Assembly (NCBI RefSeq): GCF_034344865.1
Contig: NZ_CP133774.1
Coordinates: forward strand, 4,464,001-4,528,000
DNA: 64,000 nt
Direction: 5' to 3'
DNA from: Pseudomonas sp. 10S4
GTDB taxonomy: Bacteria > Pseudomonadota > Gammaproteobacteria > Pseudomonadales > Pseudomonadaceae
The translations under genes and the position numbers were made by a program. Within the stretch, counting starts at the first letter, position 1; each line of letters starts with the position of its first letter. Shown here piece by piece: positions 45,649-54,529 of this stretch. Below the pieces are notes generated by a model. The model was not told the DNA's origin. It saw only the letters and a list, made by a program, of their open reading frames with translations, and searched no databases.

Positions 45649-46623
45649 TCAAAAAACGGCTTGTACCCCGCGCCCAAACCGCTCCCGATACACCGACGGC
45701 GGCACCCCGACCACGCTGCGAAACGCCACCCGGAAACTCTCCACCGAACGATACCCGCAATGCTCGGCAATCTGCTCGGTGTTCTGGCGGGTGCTTTCCA
45801 GCAACTCCCGGGCCCGGGCCAGGCGTTGATGCTGCAACCAGGTCTTCGGCGACTGGCCGCTGGCTTCGGTGAAGCGGCGCAGAAAGGTGCGTTCACTCAT
45901 TGCCGCCTCACTGGCGAGGTCGCGCACCTCCAGCGGTTCATGCAAACGCTCCCGCGCCCACTGCATGACACGTGACAAATCACTGCGCGGCGTTGGACTG
46001 ACCGGTGTAGGAATAAACTGCGCCTGACCGCCGGTGCGCTGCGGCGACATCACCAGTCGCCGCGCCACCGAGTTGGCCACCTGAGTGCCAAAGTCCCGCG
46101 CCACCAAATGCAGACAGGCGTCGATACCGGCAGCGCTGCCGGCCGAGGTGATCAACTGACCCGAATCGACATACAGCACGTCCGGGTCGACTTGAATGTT
46201 CGGAAAGCGCTCGGCCAGTTCCGTGGTGTAGCGCCAATGGGTAGTGGCGCGGTGACCGTCCAGCAGGCCAGTGGCCGCCAGCACGAACACCCCGGAGCAG
46301 ATCGACAACAACCGCGCGCCTCGGGCATGGGCCTGACGGAGTGCGCCGAGCAGCGCCTCAGGCACCGGTGCCTGACGATCGCGCCAACCGGGCACGATGA
46401 CGGTTCGGGCGCGTTCCAGCAGTGGCATGCCACCGTCCGCCAGCACCTGAATGCCACCCATGGCGCGCATCGGGCCTTCATCCACGGCGACGATCTGATG
46501 TTCATACCAAGGGAAATCGAACTCCGGCCGGGCCAGGCCGAAGATCTCCACGGCAATGCCGAACTCGAAAGTGCAGAGGCCGTCGTAGGCAAGAATCGCG
46601 ACTAATCCAGGGTTGGGCAGCAT
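45649..46623 (-). CDS. ftrA: GlxA/FtrA-type AraC-family regulator with DJ-1 domain
   Basis: ATG 46623 (MLPNPGLVAILAYDG) is chosen because relatives start here. The N-terminal DJ-1/PfpI-like domain (about 1-190) carries 'LLSICSGVFVLAATGLLDGH', with a Cys in the elbow. The C-terminal AraC HTH (about 225-320) shows 'LASEAAMSERTFLRRFTEASG' and 'IAEHCGYRSVESFRVAFRSVVG'. The divergent rhodanese gene starts 101 bases away, the usual FtrA arrangement, so it probably regulates that gene. Confidence 0.9.
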   Translation of the reverse strand: MLPNPGLVAILAYDGLCTFEFGIAVEIFGLARPEFDFPWYEHQIVAVDEGPMRAMGGIQVLADGGMPLLERARTVIVPGWRDRQAPVPEALLGALRQAHARGARLLSICSGVFVLAATGLLDGHRATTHWRYTTELAERFPNIQVDPDVLYVDSGQLITSAGSAAGIDACLHLVARDFGTQVANSVARRLVMSPQRTGGQAQFIPTPVSPTPRSDLSRVMQWARERLHEPLEVRDLASEAAMSERTFLRRFTEASGQSPKTWLQHQRLARARELLESTRQNTEQIAEHCGYRSVESFRVAFRSVVGVPPSVYRERFGRGVQAVF

Positions 46624-46724
46624 TTGGCGGAAAGTTCCCGGTAGGTGTCTTGTACGCCACTTTAGCGGCAAGTGACGGATAGATAAAGTCTGCCTACACC
46701 CACCGAGACTTTGGAGTACAGCCC

Positions 46725-47150
46725 ATGACCAGCCTTGTTCGCGAGATTTCTGCAGCCCCGTCGGCCATTGCCCTGATGCATTTCAGCAATCGCCTGACCT
46801 TTGAAACCGATTGTTCCGACGTCTATGGCAGCCAACAGGCCGGCGAGGTGGATTTTGTGTTGGTGGACACGCGCGGCCCGCTGGCTTTTGAGCGGGGGCA
46901 TGTGCCGGGGGCGATCAATATTCCGGGGCGTTTGATGAAGGCTGATGGTTTGGCGGTTTATCCGAAAAACACTTTGTTTGTGGTGTATTGCGCCGGACCA
47001 CATTGCAACGGTGCCAACAAGGCCGCGGTGAAACTGGCGGCGTTGGGCTACCCGGTCAAAGAGATGATTGGCGGGGTGACGGGGTGGCTGGATGAGGGGT
47101 TTGAGTTGAGTGTCGAGGGGGTGCCGACGTCAATCGGTTGTGAATGCTGA
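46725..47150 (+). CDS. Rhodanese-like domain protein
   Basis: This 141-residue cytoplasmic protein is a single rhodanese domain: 'FVLVDTRGPLAFERGHVPGAIN' pieces and the active-site loop 'VVYCAGPHCNGANKAAVKL', with Cys near residue 89, ending 'MIGGVTGWLDEGFELS'. It may transfer sulfane sulfur. It is divergent from ftrA and likely its target. Confidence 0.9.
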   Translation: MTSLVREISAAPSAIALMHFSNRLTFETDCSDVYGSQQAGEVDFVLVDTRGPLAFERGHVPGAINIPGRLMKADGLAVYPKNTLFVVYCAGPHCNGANKAAVKLAALGYPVKEMIGGVTGWLDEGFELSVEGVPTSIGCEC

Positions 47151-47189
47151 TCATCAAATACCGCTAATCAATTGTGGATAGAGAGCTTC

Positions 47190-47304
47190 TGTGGCGAGGG
47201 GCTTGCCCCCGTTGGGTGGCGAAGCCGCCCCAAAAATCTCGGTAACGGTCCAGGATTTTTGGGGAGCGCTGCGCACTCCAACGGGGGCAAGCCCCCTCAC
47301 CACA
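47190..47304. repeat. REP pair, 'TGTGGCGAGGGGCTTGCCCCCG' type
   Basis: Facing arms at 47190-47211 and 47280-47304 flank a loop with two further complementary segments (GCGAAGCCGCCCC, GCGCTGCGCACTCC). It lies between convergent genes. Confidence 0.85.
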
Positions 47305-47321
47305 AGGGTTTGATCGTGGGT

Positions 47322-47966
47322 TTAGCGTTGGGTTGATGAGTCAGCCCACCAGCCATCCAGCGCCCCCCGCAACCACTCAAACACCGCCGCATGCGCAGCA
47401 CTGTCATCCTGATCCCGTGGCAACGGCGATTCCTCGCCAAAATGCTGATTGAGCATCACCACCGACTCGGCATCCCACTCCGGGTGAAACTGCAACCCCA
47501 CTCGCGTCGGCCCGACCCGATACATCTGCTGCTCACACGCCTCACTGCTGGCCAGTAACTGCGCGCCGGGCGGCAAATCGATTGCATCTTCGTGCCATTC
47601 CAGCACCTTCAGCACCTGGCCATCAGTGAACGTCACCAACGTCCAGCCCGTTTCCGTGTCGGCCATGCGCCGCACCTTCCCGCCCAGGTTCAAGGCCAAT
47701 AACTGTGCCCCCAGGCAAATCGCAAACACCGCCGCGCCTTGATCCAGACTGGCCGCCAGCCACTGTCGTTCATTCTCCAGCCACTCTGGCCCAGCGTTGG
47801 ATTCGTATGGCCCGCCCAACAGAACCACCGGCCCCGCACTCACCGACGGCAACTGCCCAAGATCGGCGCGAAAAACCTTCAGCGTGATCCCGCGCAGCTT
47901 CGCCCATTCGGCAATCGCACCGGGACCTTCGGCAGGGTGGTGCTGGATCAGGTTCAATTCGGGCAT
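47322..47966 (-). CDS. Class I glutamine amidotransferase-like protein
   Basis: ATG 47966 (MPELNLIQHHPAEGP) is preferred to the longer frame. The 214-residue protein has the GATase triad: Cys in 'AVFAICLGAQLLALNLGG' (near 98), His in 'GLQFHPEWDAES' (near 172) and the following Glu. It resembles the stand-alone YfeJ/GuaA-like amidotransferases whose partner enzyme is not known. It is divergent from the ABC binding-protein gene at 48310. Confidence 0.88.
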   Translation of the reverse strand: MPELNLIQHHPAEGPGAIAEWAKLRGITLKVFRADLGQLPSVSAGPVVLLGGPYESNAGPEWLENERQWLAASLDQGAAVFAICLGAQLLALNLGGKVRRMADTETGWTLVTFTDGQVLKVLEWHEDAIDLPPGAQLLASSEACEQQMYRVGPTRVGLQFHPEWDAESVVMLNQHFGEESPLPRDQDDSAAHAAVFEWLRGALDGWWADSSTQR

Positions 47967-48309
47967 CACAGTTCTCTTAAGCGGGGGCAGGTGGCGCTCA
48001 ATGTGCCGCAAAACAGCCTTCATCGCCAGTGACACTCAGCGCCGGTTTTCTTTGCGACTATTCAGTCGGATCAGAGCCAAAATTCTGTAGGTTTTATCCA
48101 AAATCGGGTCTTGTCCTACAGTCCTTGCACCGCAGTGGCGCACGCTTCTAAACAGTCCAATCGACGAACCACTTTTCTATAAATATTTGTCGCTTAGGAA
48201 CAATTTGCCCTGCGGCAGCCGCAATAGACTGCCGGCCACTTCGGTTCTCACACACCGAAACTGCCAATCGAAAGCTGCCAATAAAAGCCTCCGCACACAG
48301 GAGTTATAA
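47967..48309. promoter_or_regulatory. Divergent leader region before the binding-protein gene
   Basis: This 343-base gap has no gene. It contains a CTGTAGG...CCTACAG stem at 48086-48122 and the CAGGAG ribosome site (48298-48303) for the binding-protein gene. Promoter elements were not clear enough to place. Confidence 0.4.
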
Positions 48310-49092
48310 ATGAAGAAGCTAGTGATGTTCGGTGCCCTGGCACTGTCGATGTTGTCCCTGACCGCCGTGGCCGAAGACGCCAAGCCGATCCGCATCGGTA
48401 TCGAAGCCGGTTACCCGCCATTCTCGATGAAAACCCCTGACGGCAAACTCACCGGTTTCGACGTGGACATCGGCGACGCGCTGTGCGAGCAGATGAAAGT
48501 GAAGTGCGTGTGGGTCGAGCAAGAGTTCGACGGCCTGATCCCGGCCCTGAAAGTGAAGAAAATCGACGCGATCCTGTCGTCCATGACCATCACTGACGAC
48601 CGCAAGAAAAACGTCGACTTCACCATCAAGTACTATCACACCCCGGCGCGCTTCGTGATGAAGGCAGGCACCGACGTGAAGGACCCGCTGACCGAACTCA
48701 AGGGCAAGAAAGTCGGTGTGCTGCGTGCCAGTACCCACGACCGCTTCGCCACTGAAGTGCTGCAACCGGCCGGGATTGTCCTGGTGCGTTACGGCTCCCA
48801 GCAGGAAGCCAACCTGGACATGGTCTCCGGCCGCCTCGACGCGATGCTGGCTGATTCGGTCAACCTGGACGACGGTTTCCTGAAAACCGACGCCGGTAAA
48901 GGTTTCGCGTTCGTCGGCCCGACCTACGAAGACGCCAAGTACTTCGGTGGCGGCGCCGGTATCGCTGTGCGCAAGGGTGACAAGGAGCTGGCTGACAAAT
49001 TCAGCACCGCTATCACCGAGATCCGTGCCAACGGCAAGTACAAGCAAGTGCAGGACAAGTACTTCAACTTTGATGTGTACGGCGGCGAGTAA
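48310..49092 (+). CDS. ABC transporter periplasmic binding protein for basic amino acids (HisJ/ArtJ/AotJ-like)
   Basis: ATG 48310 follows CAGGAG. The 260-residue protein has a signal peptide ending TAVA|ED and the family-3 SBP signature: '[19 protein letters not shown]', '[22 protein letters not shown]' pieces with the Cys pair near 58-65, '[20 protein letters not shown]' and '[11 protein letters not shown]'. It probably binds lysine/arginine/ornithine/histidine. No permease or ATPase follows; an efficient terminator comes directly after, so it is an orphan receptor sharing another transporter. Confidence 0.9.
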   Translation: MKKLVMFGALALSMLSLTAVAEDAKPIRIGIEAGYPPFSMKTPDGKLTGFDVDIGDALCEQMKVKCVWVEQEFDGLIPALKVKKIDAILSSMTITDDRKKNVDFTIKYYHTPARFVMKAGTDVKDPLTELKGKKVGVLRASTHDRFATEVLQPAGIVLVRYGSQQEANLDMVSGRLDAMLADSVNLDDGFLKTDAGKGFAFVGPTYEDAKYFGGGAGIAVRKGDKELADKFSTAITEIRANGKYKQVQDKYFNFDVYGGE

Positions 49093-49103
49093 CCCAGCCG
49101 TTT

Positions 49104-49141
49104 AAAAAAGTGGCCACCGTTGACGCGGTGGCCACTTTTTT
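49104..49141 (+). terminator. Intrinsic terminator of the binding-protein gene
   Basis: A 16-bp perfect stem (AAAAAAGTGGCCACCG at 49104-49119 and its complement at 49126-49141) with a six-base loop ends in TTTTTT. It begins 12 bases after the stop codon. Confidence 0.9.
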
Positions 49142-49168
49142 ATGCCAATCTTCCTCAGAAGAGGAACC

Positions 49169-49258
49169 TGTGGGAGCGGGCTTGCTCGCGAAAGCGGTGT
49201 GTCAGGCAACATCAATACTGACTGACACGACGCCTTCGCGAGCAAGCCCGCTCCCACA
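49169..49258. repeat. REP pair (BIME), 'TGTGGGAGCGGGCTTGCTCG' type
   Basis: Facing arms at 49169-49193 and 49235-49258, located between the terminator and the next gene. Confidence 0.9.
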
Positions 49259-49291
49259 GTGGATCTCATCGTTCTGACTATCGGAGTTCCC

Positions 49292-50404
49292 ATGCAACGC
49301 ATCGACCATCCACTGCCCTGGAGTCATCTGGGCACCGAGCGCAGCCTCAGCGTGTTTCGTTATGGCGCGGGCGCCCGCAAGGTTTACATCCAGGCCAGCC
49401 TGCACGCCGACGAACTGCCGGGCATGCGCACGGCCTGGGAGCTGAAGAAGCGCCTGGCCGAACTCGAAGCCCAGGGCCAGTTGCAGGGCGTAATCGAATT
49501 GGTGCCGGTGGCCAACCCGATCGGCCTCGATCAGCATTTGCAAGGCGCCCATATGGGCCGTTTCGAACTGGGCAGCGGCAAGAATTTCAACCGTGCGTTC
49601 GTCGAATTGAGTGCTCCGGTGGCCGCGTTGATCGGTGCTCAGTTGGGCGACGATGCCGAAGCCAACATCGCGCTGATTCGCCAGACCATGGGCCAGGTGC
49701 TCGACGACTTGCCGGCACCGGCGTCGCAACTGGAAGCCATGCACCGCTTGCTGCTGCGCCATGCTTGCGATGCCGATATCACTCTGGATTTGCATTGCGA
49801 CTTCGATGCAGCGATTCACATCTACGCCTTGCCGCAACACTGGCCGCAGTGGCAATCCCTGGCGGCGCGCTTGAAGGCGGGCGTGGCATTGTTGTGCGAA
49901 GACTCGGGCGGCAGCTCGTTCGATGAATCCTGTTCGACGCCATGGCTGCGTTTGGCACGGGCCTTCCCTGAGGCGGCGATCCCACCCGCCAACCTGGCGA
50001 CGACGCTGGAACTGGGCAGCATGGGCGACACCCGGGTCGATCAGGCCCAGGCCAATTGCGAGGCGATTCTGGGGTTCCTCGCCGAGCACGACTTCATCAA
50101 AGGCACCTGGCCTGCAGCCCCGAGCGAGTGCTGCGAAGGTATGCCGTTCGCCGGCACCGAGTACCTGTTCGCCCCGCACCACGGCGTGGTCAGCTTCCTG
50201 CGCGAGGCCGGTGAATGGGTGGAGCAGGGCGATGCGCTGTTTGAAGTGGTCGACCCGTTGAACGACCGGGTAACGACCGTGAAGGCCGGGACCAGTGGCG
50301 TGCTGTTTGCGATTGATCGGGGGCGCTACACCGAGCCGGGGACGTGGCAGGCGAAAGTTGCCGGGCGTGAGCCGTTTCGGGTTGGGAAGTTGACTAACGA
50401 CTGA
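49292..50404 (+). CDS. Succinylglutamate desuccinylase/aspartoacylase family protein
   Basis: ATG 49292 follows CGGAGTTCCC. The 370-residue zinc hydrolase has 'VYIQASLHADELPGMRTAW' (the HxxE metal ligands near 38-41), 'VPVANPIGLDQ', 'NFNRAF', and 'DITLDLHCDFDAAIHIY' (third ligand His). A C-terminal beta domain carries a biotinyl-like 'GVVSFLREAGEWVEQGDALF'. The long C-terminus matches the AGR/'M14-like' deacylase subgroup rather than AstE. Proximity to a basic amino-acid receptor suggests hydrolysis of an N-acyl amino acid; the substrate is uncertain. Confidence 0.88.
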   Translation: MQRIDHPLPWSHLGTERSLSVFRYGAGARKVYIQASLHADELPGMRTAWELKKRLAELEAQGQLQGVIELVPVANPIGLDQHLQGAHMGRFELGSGKNFNRAFVELSAPVAALIGAQLGDDAEANIALIRQTMGQVLDDLPAPASQLEAMHRLLLRHACDADITLDLHCDFDAAIHIYALPQHWPQWQSLAARLKAGVALLCEDSGGSSFDESCSTPWLRLARAFPEAAIPPANLATTLELGSMGDTRVDQAQANCEAILGFLAEHDFIKGTWPAAPSECCEGMPFAGTEYLFAPHHGVVSFLREAGEWVEQGDALFEVVDPLNDRVTTVKAGTSGVLFAIDRGRYTEPGTWQAKVAGREPFRVGKLTND

Positions 50405-50433
50405 TCCAGCATCTTCGCTGTTTGTCCCGGCCT

Positions 50434-50500
50434 CTTCGCGGGCAAGCCCGCTCCCACAGTTGATCGCGTTCCAATGTGGGGGCAGGCTTGCTCGCGAAGA
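50434..50500. repeat. REP pair, 'GCGGGCAAGCCCGCTCCCACA' type
   Basis: Arms at 50434-50459 and 50475-50500 are close together with a short spacer, upstream of the esterase gene. Confidence 0.85.
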
Positions 50501-50585
50501 CGGCATCCGTAACACCGAAAATCCCCAGGCTCGCCGCTCGATGTTAGGGTATCCCCCGAATCCTGCGCCCTGTGAAGGAAGATTT

Positions 50586-51305
50586 ATGCTTAAGTTTCTC
50601 GCTCTGTTCATGCTCCTGGCGTCCGCCACGGTCCACGCTGAAACCCCGTTGCACACTGATCTGCCGCTCAAATACCTGGAGCAAGCCAACCCTGATTCGC
50701 ACAACCAGCCGTTGGTGATTTTTCTCCACGGTTACGGCAGTAACGAGCGGGACCTGTTCGGGATCAAGGATGACTTGCCGGCGCAGTACAACTACCTGTC
50801 GGTGCAGGCACCGGTGGCGTTGGATGAGGACAGTTATCAGTGGTTTCGCAAAAAGGGCGAAGGCGCCTACAACGGTGAGACCGATGATCTGAAGACCAGC
50901 GGCCAGGTGTTGCTGGATTTCATCGCTCAAGCGGCGAAGAAGTATCACACCGACGCCAACAAGGTGTTTCTGGTGGGGTTCAGCCAGGGCGCGATCATGT
51001 CCTACGAGGTGGGTTTGCGTCATCCGGAGGCCGTGGGCGGGATTGCCGCGTTGAGCGGGCGGATTCTGCCGGTGCTCAAATCCGAGCTCAAAAAACCGGA
51101 TGAAAAACGCCAACAACTGGCGATTTTCATCGGTCATGGCACCGTGGACAAACGCTTGCCTTACGTCGACGGCACTGACGCCGACAGCCTGTTGCAGCAC
51201 CTGTCACTCAAGCCAGAATTCCATGGCTACGAAGGCTTGGGCCACAACATCAGCGCTGCCGAGATTCAGGACTTGAACGCCTGGTTGCTGCGGCTCAACC
51301 CCTGA
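50586..51305 (+). CDS. Exported alpha/beta hydrolase (phospholipase/carboxylesterase type)
   Basis: ATG 50586 has GAAGGA upstream; earlier in-frame codons lie in a REP arm. The 239-residue protein has a signal peptide (ATVHA|ET) and the hydrolase motifs 'LVIFLHGYGSNERDLFG' (oxyanion), 'VFLVGFSQGAIMSYEVGL' (GFSQG, Ser near 138), 'IFIGHGTVDKRLPY' (Asp) and 'YEGLGHNISAAEI' (His). Similar to the cytoplasmic carboxylesterase YpfH/EstB but exported. Substrates likely short acyl esters. Confidence 0.88.
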   Translation: MLKFLALFMLLASATVHAETPLHTDLPLKYLEQANPDSHNQPLVIFLHGYGSNERDLFGIKDDLPAQYNYLSVQAPVALDEDSYQWFRKKGEGAYNGETDDLKTSGQVLLDFIAQAAKKYHTDANKVFLVGFSQGAIMSYEVGLRHPEAVGGIAALSGRILPVLKSELKKPDEKRQQLAIFIGHGTVDKRLPYVDGTDADSLLQHLSLKPEFHGYEGLGHNISAAEIQDLNAWLLRLNP

Positions 51306-51316
51306 TTCGAACGGGT

Positions 51317-51880
51317 TTACTTGCCGGTGATCTGGTTGACCAGTGTGTCGTGAGCCGCCTTGTCGTTCGGGCGCGAGATGATCTGAATCACCGCCATTCG
51401 GCTGCCGGACCCGGCCATCAGCGTGGAGGTGAGGGTCTTGCCGCCGCCCTGAGTGGCGGTGCTGTCAACCTGGCGTAAACCCAGGCCGGTACTTTTCTGG
51501 GTCAGGCTTTTTTCGCTCAACTTGTTGAAGTCCGGCAGGGCCTTGCGTTGTGCCGCATCGAATTCGGACGCCGTGTTGTCGAGGAAATCGCCGTCGTTGT
51601 CCTTGACGGTGACACCAGGGGGCAGATTGTTTTCAGCCGCGATCACCACGGTTTTGGTGGCCTCGTTGGCGTACATGGTGCCCGTTGCGCCGGTCGCGCC
51701 GGACGGCAGCGGGTTGGCCACGAAGCCCTTGGGCAGGGTGAACGTGAACTTGCCGCCGAGCATCGAAACCTTGGCGGGCGCCGCGTCGCCGGTGGCCTTG
51801 GCGGCATAAGCAGTCACGGCCCCCAGGCTGGCAACCGCCGTCAGCAACAGGACAACGGCTTTTTTACTGAACAATGACAT
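51317..51880 (-). CDS. Periplasmic DcrB-like protein
   Basis: The 187-residue protein has a signal peptide ending AYA|AK. The mature part shows 'SMLGGKFTFTLPKGF', 'ATKTVVIAAENNLPPGVTV' and 'MAVIQIISRPNDKAAHDTLVNQ', which parallels E. coli DcrB ('LDGKLSFSLP...' and a closing 'MTLQITLP' strand). DcrB is an envelope lipoprotein used by some phages; this one has no lipobox. It is convergent with the esterase gene, 11 bases apart. Function inferred only by resemblance. Confidence 0.7.
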   Translation of the reverse strand: MSLFSKKAVVLLLTAVASLGAVTAYAAKATGDAAPAKVSMLGGKFTFTLPKGFVANPLPSGATGATGTMYANEATKTVVIAAENNLPPGVTVKDNDGDFLDNTASEFDAAQRKALPDFNKLSEKSLTQKSTGLGLRQVDSTATQGGGKTLTSTLMAGSGSRMAVIQIISRPNDKAAHDTLVNQITGK

Positions 51881-51982
51881 CGGAACTCTCCAGGGATGGT
51901 CGCGCTAGGTGGCGATCATCCCATGGAGGTTGTGGGTCACTCCAGCCCGAATTCCGCAGCTGTCTGTTCAAACGCAAAAACC

Positions 51983-52072
51983 TGTGGGAGCGGGCTTGCT
52001 CGCGAAGGCGTCGTGTCAGTCAATGCCCATGTTGACTGAACCACCGATTTCGCGAGCAAGCCCGCTCCCACA
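51983..52072. repeat. REP pair (BIME), 'TGTGGGAGCGGGCTTGCTCG' type
   Basis: Facing arms at 51983-52007 and 52049-52072 upstream of the DcrB-like gene and after the GST gene. Confidence 0.9.
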
Positions 52073-52100
52073 GGGGATGTAACTGATCAGCTCAATCGGG

Positions 52101-52775
52101 TTATTGCACCTGATTTTGCGGAAACAGATTGCGGCGGGTTTCTTCATCGAACTCAGCCTTGAGCACCAGTTGTTCCTTCAACCCGTGAGCACGCTGGGCC
52201 GCCGGGCGGGCGCTGATTTCGTCGAACAGGCGCTTGACGTTCGGGTACGCCGCCAGACCGTTTTCGCCGAGGACGTACGGCGCGTAGTTGGCCCAGCCCC
52301 AGAGCGCCATGTCGGCGATGCTGTAGCTGTCGCCGGCCAGGTATTGATGATCGGTCAGGCGCTGGTCGAGCACGCGGTAGTGGCGTTCGACTTCTTTCAG
52401 ATAACGGTTTTTCGCGTAGGCCAGGTCTTCCGGCGCGTGGTGCAGGAAGTGCACGGCTTGACCGGAGAACGGCGACAGGCCGGTGCCGATGAACATCAGC
52501 CAGGACAGCAGCTCAGCCTGACCCGCCACCGAGGTCGGCAGGAAGCGCTGATGTTTTTGCGCCAGGTGCAGCAGGATCGCCTGGGAGTCGAACACCGTGG
52601 CGTCGCCGTCCACCAGGGCCGGGACCTTCGCGTTCGGGTTGATCGCCAGGAACCCCGGCAGGTGTTGTTCGCCTTTGAAGGTATCAACGCCGATCAACTC
52701 ATAGGGCGTTTGCAGCTCTTCCAGCAGCAGGGCGACTTTCATCGGGTTGGGCGAAGGGTGGAAAAAGAATTTCAT
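52101..52775 (-). CDS. Glutathione S-transferase family protein
   Basis: The 224-residue protein has a thioredoxin-like N-domain ('MKFFFHPSPNPMKVALLLEEL', 'FLAINPNAKVPALVDGDATVFDS' pieces with the cis-Pro and Ser-Glu/Asp-Ser glutathione site) and a helical C-domain with 'YSIADMALWGWANY' (N-capping motif). It resembles the bacterial Nu/YghU-YfcG-like GSTs. Role in detoxification or disulfide reduction is inferred from family. Confidence 0.92.
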   Translation of the reverse strand: MKFFFHPSPNPMKVALLLEELQTPYELIGVDTFKGEQHLPGFLAINPNAKVPALVDGDATVFDSQAILLHLAQKHQRFLPTSVAGQAELLSWLMFIGTGLSPFSGQAVHFLHHAPEDLAYAKNRYLKEVERHYRVLDQRLTDHQYLAGDSYSIADMALWGWANYAPYVLGENGLAAYPNVKRLFDEISARPAAQRAHGLKEQLVLKAEFDEETRRNLFPQNQVQ

Positions 52776-52855
52776 GGGTCAGGCCTCAGTCAGTGGGTTT
52801 GAACTGAGGCTGATGGTGGGCGAAACCCGTTCGATTGACGTACGAGGTTGTTGGT

Positions 52856-53635
52856 CTACTCGTTCGAAGTCATCGAACGAGTGGTGGGTGCCGGTTTCGC
52901 CAACAAACGCCGGGTCACCCCGAGCATGCCCACGGACACCGCCACCCCAAGGGCAAATGCGCTCAAACCGAGGCGGGGTAATGTCAGCGCCAGCACCAGG
53001 CAGAACGCCGCGAACGAGTACATGCCAGTGGCGGTGGCGCGCAACAGTGCGGCAGTGAAGGCCGGACCGCGGGTTTGTTGGGAGAACACCGCCATCACGC
53101 TGCCGAGTACCGGGAACACCGCGAGCAATCCGCTCCAGCGCTCGCCCACGGTACTGGCCAGTAACGTGACGGCCAACGTCAGCAAAGCCCCGGCGACCAT
53201 GCGCAGCAGCAGTTTGTCGGACTTGGGCTTTACCCCTGAAACAATCGGTTGGACCGACGGAAACAGGTACGGCGCCGCCAGCAGGGCAGTGGCGGCGGCG
53301 ATGACCGAGAACGTCAGGGACGGCGGGATCAGCGACAGCACGATGGCCGCCGTGGCCCACACCAGCATGGACGTCGCCAGCGCCCACGGCCAACCGGTTC
53401 GTTGAGCGACTTGGGCGTACGTCACGCAGAAGGCAATCATCGCGAACATCGCTGAGAGCGCGGCGGTCGCGGCCTGGGCGGCAAACACCTGGCCTTGTTC
53501 AATGGCGAGGAAAAACAGAATCGGCCCGACCACCACCGGCAGCCCCGACAACCAACCGGCCACGCTCGGCCCCCAACGTTTGCCCGCCAAGGAAATCAGC
53601 AGCAGAAACCCGGGAATCACCAGCAGTTTGAGCAT
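52856..53635 (-). CDS. Polytopic inner-membrane protein of unknown function
   Basis: ATG 53635 (GTG 53641 is possible) begins a 259-residue protein with about eight hydrophobic helices ('LLVIPGFLLLISLAG', 'GWLSGLPVVVGPILFFLAIEQ', 'MYSFAAFCLVLALTLPRLG'). No transporter signature is clear. It lies 80 bases upstream of the GST gene on the same strand and could be co-transcribed with it. Confidence 0.8.
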   Translation of the reverse strand: MLKLLVIPGFLLLISLAGKRWGPSVAGWLSGLPVVVGPILFFLAIEQGQVFAAQAATAALSAMFAMIAFCVTYAQVAQRTGWPWALATSMLVWATAAIVLSLIPPSLTFSVIAAATALLAAPYLFPSVQPIVSGVKPKSDKLLLRMVAGALLTLAVTLLASTVGERWSGLLAVFPVLGSVMAVFSQQTRGPAFTAALLRATATGMYSFAAFCLVLALTLPRLGLSAFALGVAVSVGMLGVTRRLLAKPAPTTRSMTSNE

Positions 53636-53805
53636 CAGCACGCACGCACCTCCGACCTGTGTGAGGCGGCCACGTTAGCATCGCGGGCGATGGATTGCTC
53701 TAGGGGTTTATGGGTTTTGTATACAAAAATAGGTTTTCAGAAATTGTCCAGAACAGCCTTTAGCGTATAAGTTTTAAAGAGGTCTTCAACGTACATCGAG
53801 CCATC

Positions 53806-54339
53806 ATGAACAGATCACCATCGCGCCTTCGTCACAGTCTCTGGCTGCTCGTGTTGCTCGGCACGCACGCGCTGGCCAGTTGGCAAGACGCACTGCCCGG
53901 CGCGCAGATCGTGGGTGCCGGTGAGTTTCGGGTGTTCGGTTTTGACGTCTACAACGCCCGGCTCTGGAGTGCGGCGCGGCCCTTGGCACCGGACCAGCCA
54001 TTTGCTCTGGAGCTGATCTACCAGCGCAACATTTCCCGGGACGATCTGGTGAAGGCCAGCGTCGATGAAATCAAACGGTTGTCCGGCTCCTCGGTCAGCG
54101 CTGAACAACTGGCCGGCTGGCAGATCCAGATGCAGCAGTCGTTCGTCGATGTCCAGGCGGGCACCCGCATCACCGGCGTGTATTTGCCGGGGCAGGGCGC
54201 ACGCTTCTTTGTCGGCCAGCAGTTGCAACACGAAGTGAAAGACCCGCAATTCGCCCGAGCCTTCTTTGACATCTGGCTCGACCCGCGCACCCGCAATCCC
54301 GAGTTGCGCCAGCAATTATTGGGCACCGCCAAGCCTTGA
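53806..54339 (+). CDS. Exported chalcone-isomerase-like protein
   Basis: The 177-residue protein has a signal peptide (HALA|SW) and the chalcone isomerase-like pattern 'VGAGEFRVFGFDVYNARLWS', 'ALELIYQRNISRDDLVKAS' and 'YLPGQGARFFVGQQL', ending 'FFDIWLDPRTRNPELRQQLLG'. Bacterial members are secreted proteins of unknown role; flavonoid chemistry is not implied. Confidence 0.88.
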   Translation: MNRSPSRLRHSLWLLVLLGTHALASWQDALPGAQIVGAGEFRVFGFDVYNARLWSAARPLAPDQPFALELIYQRNISRDDLVKASVDEIKRLSGSSVSAEQLAGWQIQMQQSFVDVQAGTRITGVYLPGQGARFFVGQQLQHEVKDPQFARAFFDIWLDPRTRNPELRQQLLGTAKP

Positions 54340-54356
54340 GGAAATCGTGATCCCCA

Positions 54357-54456
54357 AGGAGCTGCCGAAGGCTCGGGCCGCGTTCGGACGATCTTTTGAT
54401 CTTGATCTTTGGCGAGATTGAAATGGCCGAAGATCGCAGCCTTCGGCAGCTCCTAC
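54357..54456. repeat. REP pair, 'GGAGCTGCCGAAGGCTGCGA' type
   Basis: AAGGAGCTGCCGAAGGCT faces GCAGCCTTCGGCAGCTCCTA ending at 54456; inner arms GATCTTTTGATCTTGATC and surrounding sequence are partly complementary. It sits between the chalcone-isomerase-like gene and mntH. Confidence 0.85.
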
Positions 54457-54529
54457 GCCGGGTGGTGTATAGCCTGGGAGTGGTCGGAACGTCTAAGCTG
54501 CGCCTTTCCACCTGTCGACGGATGTTTGC

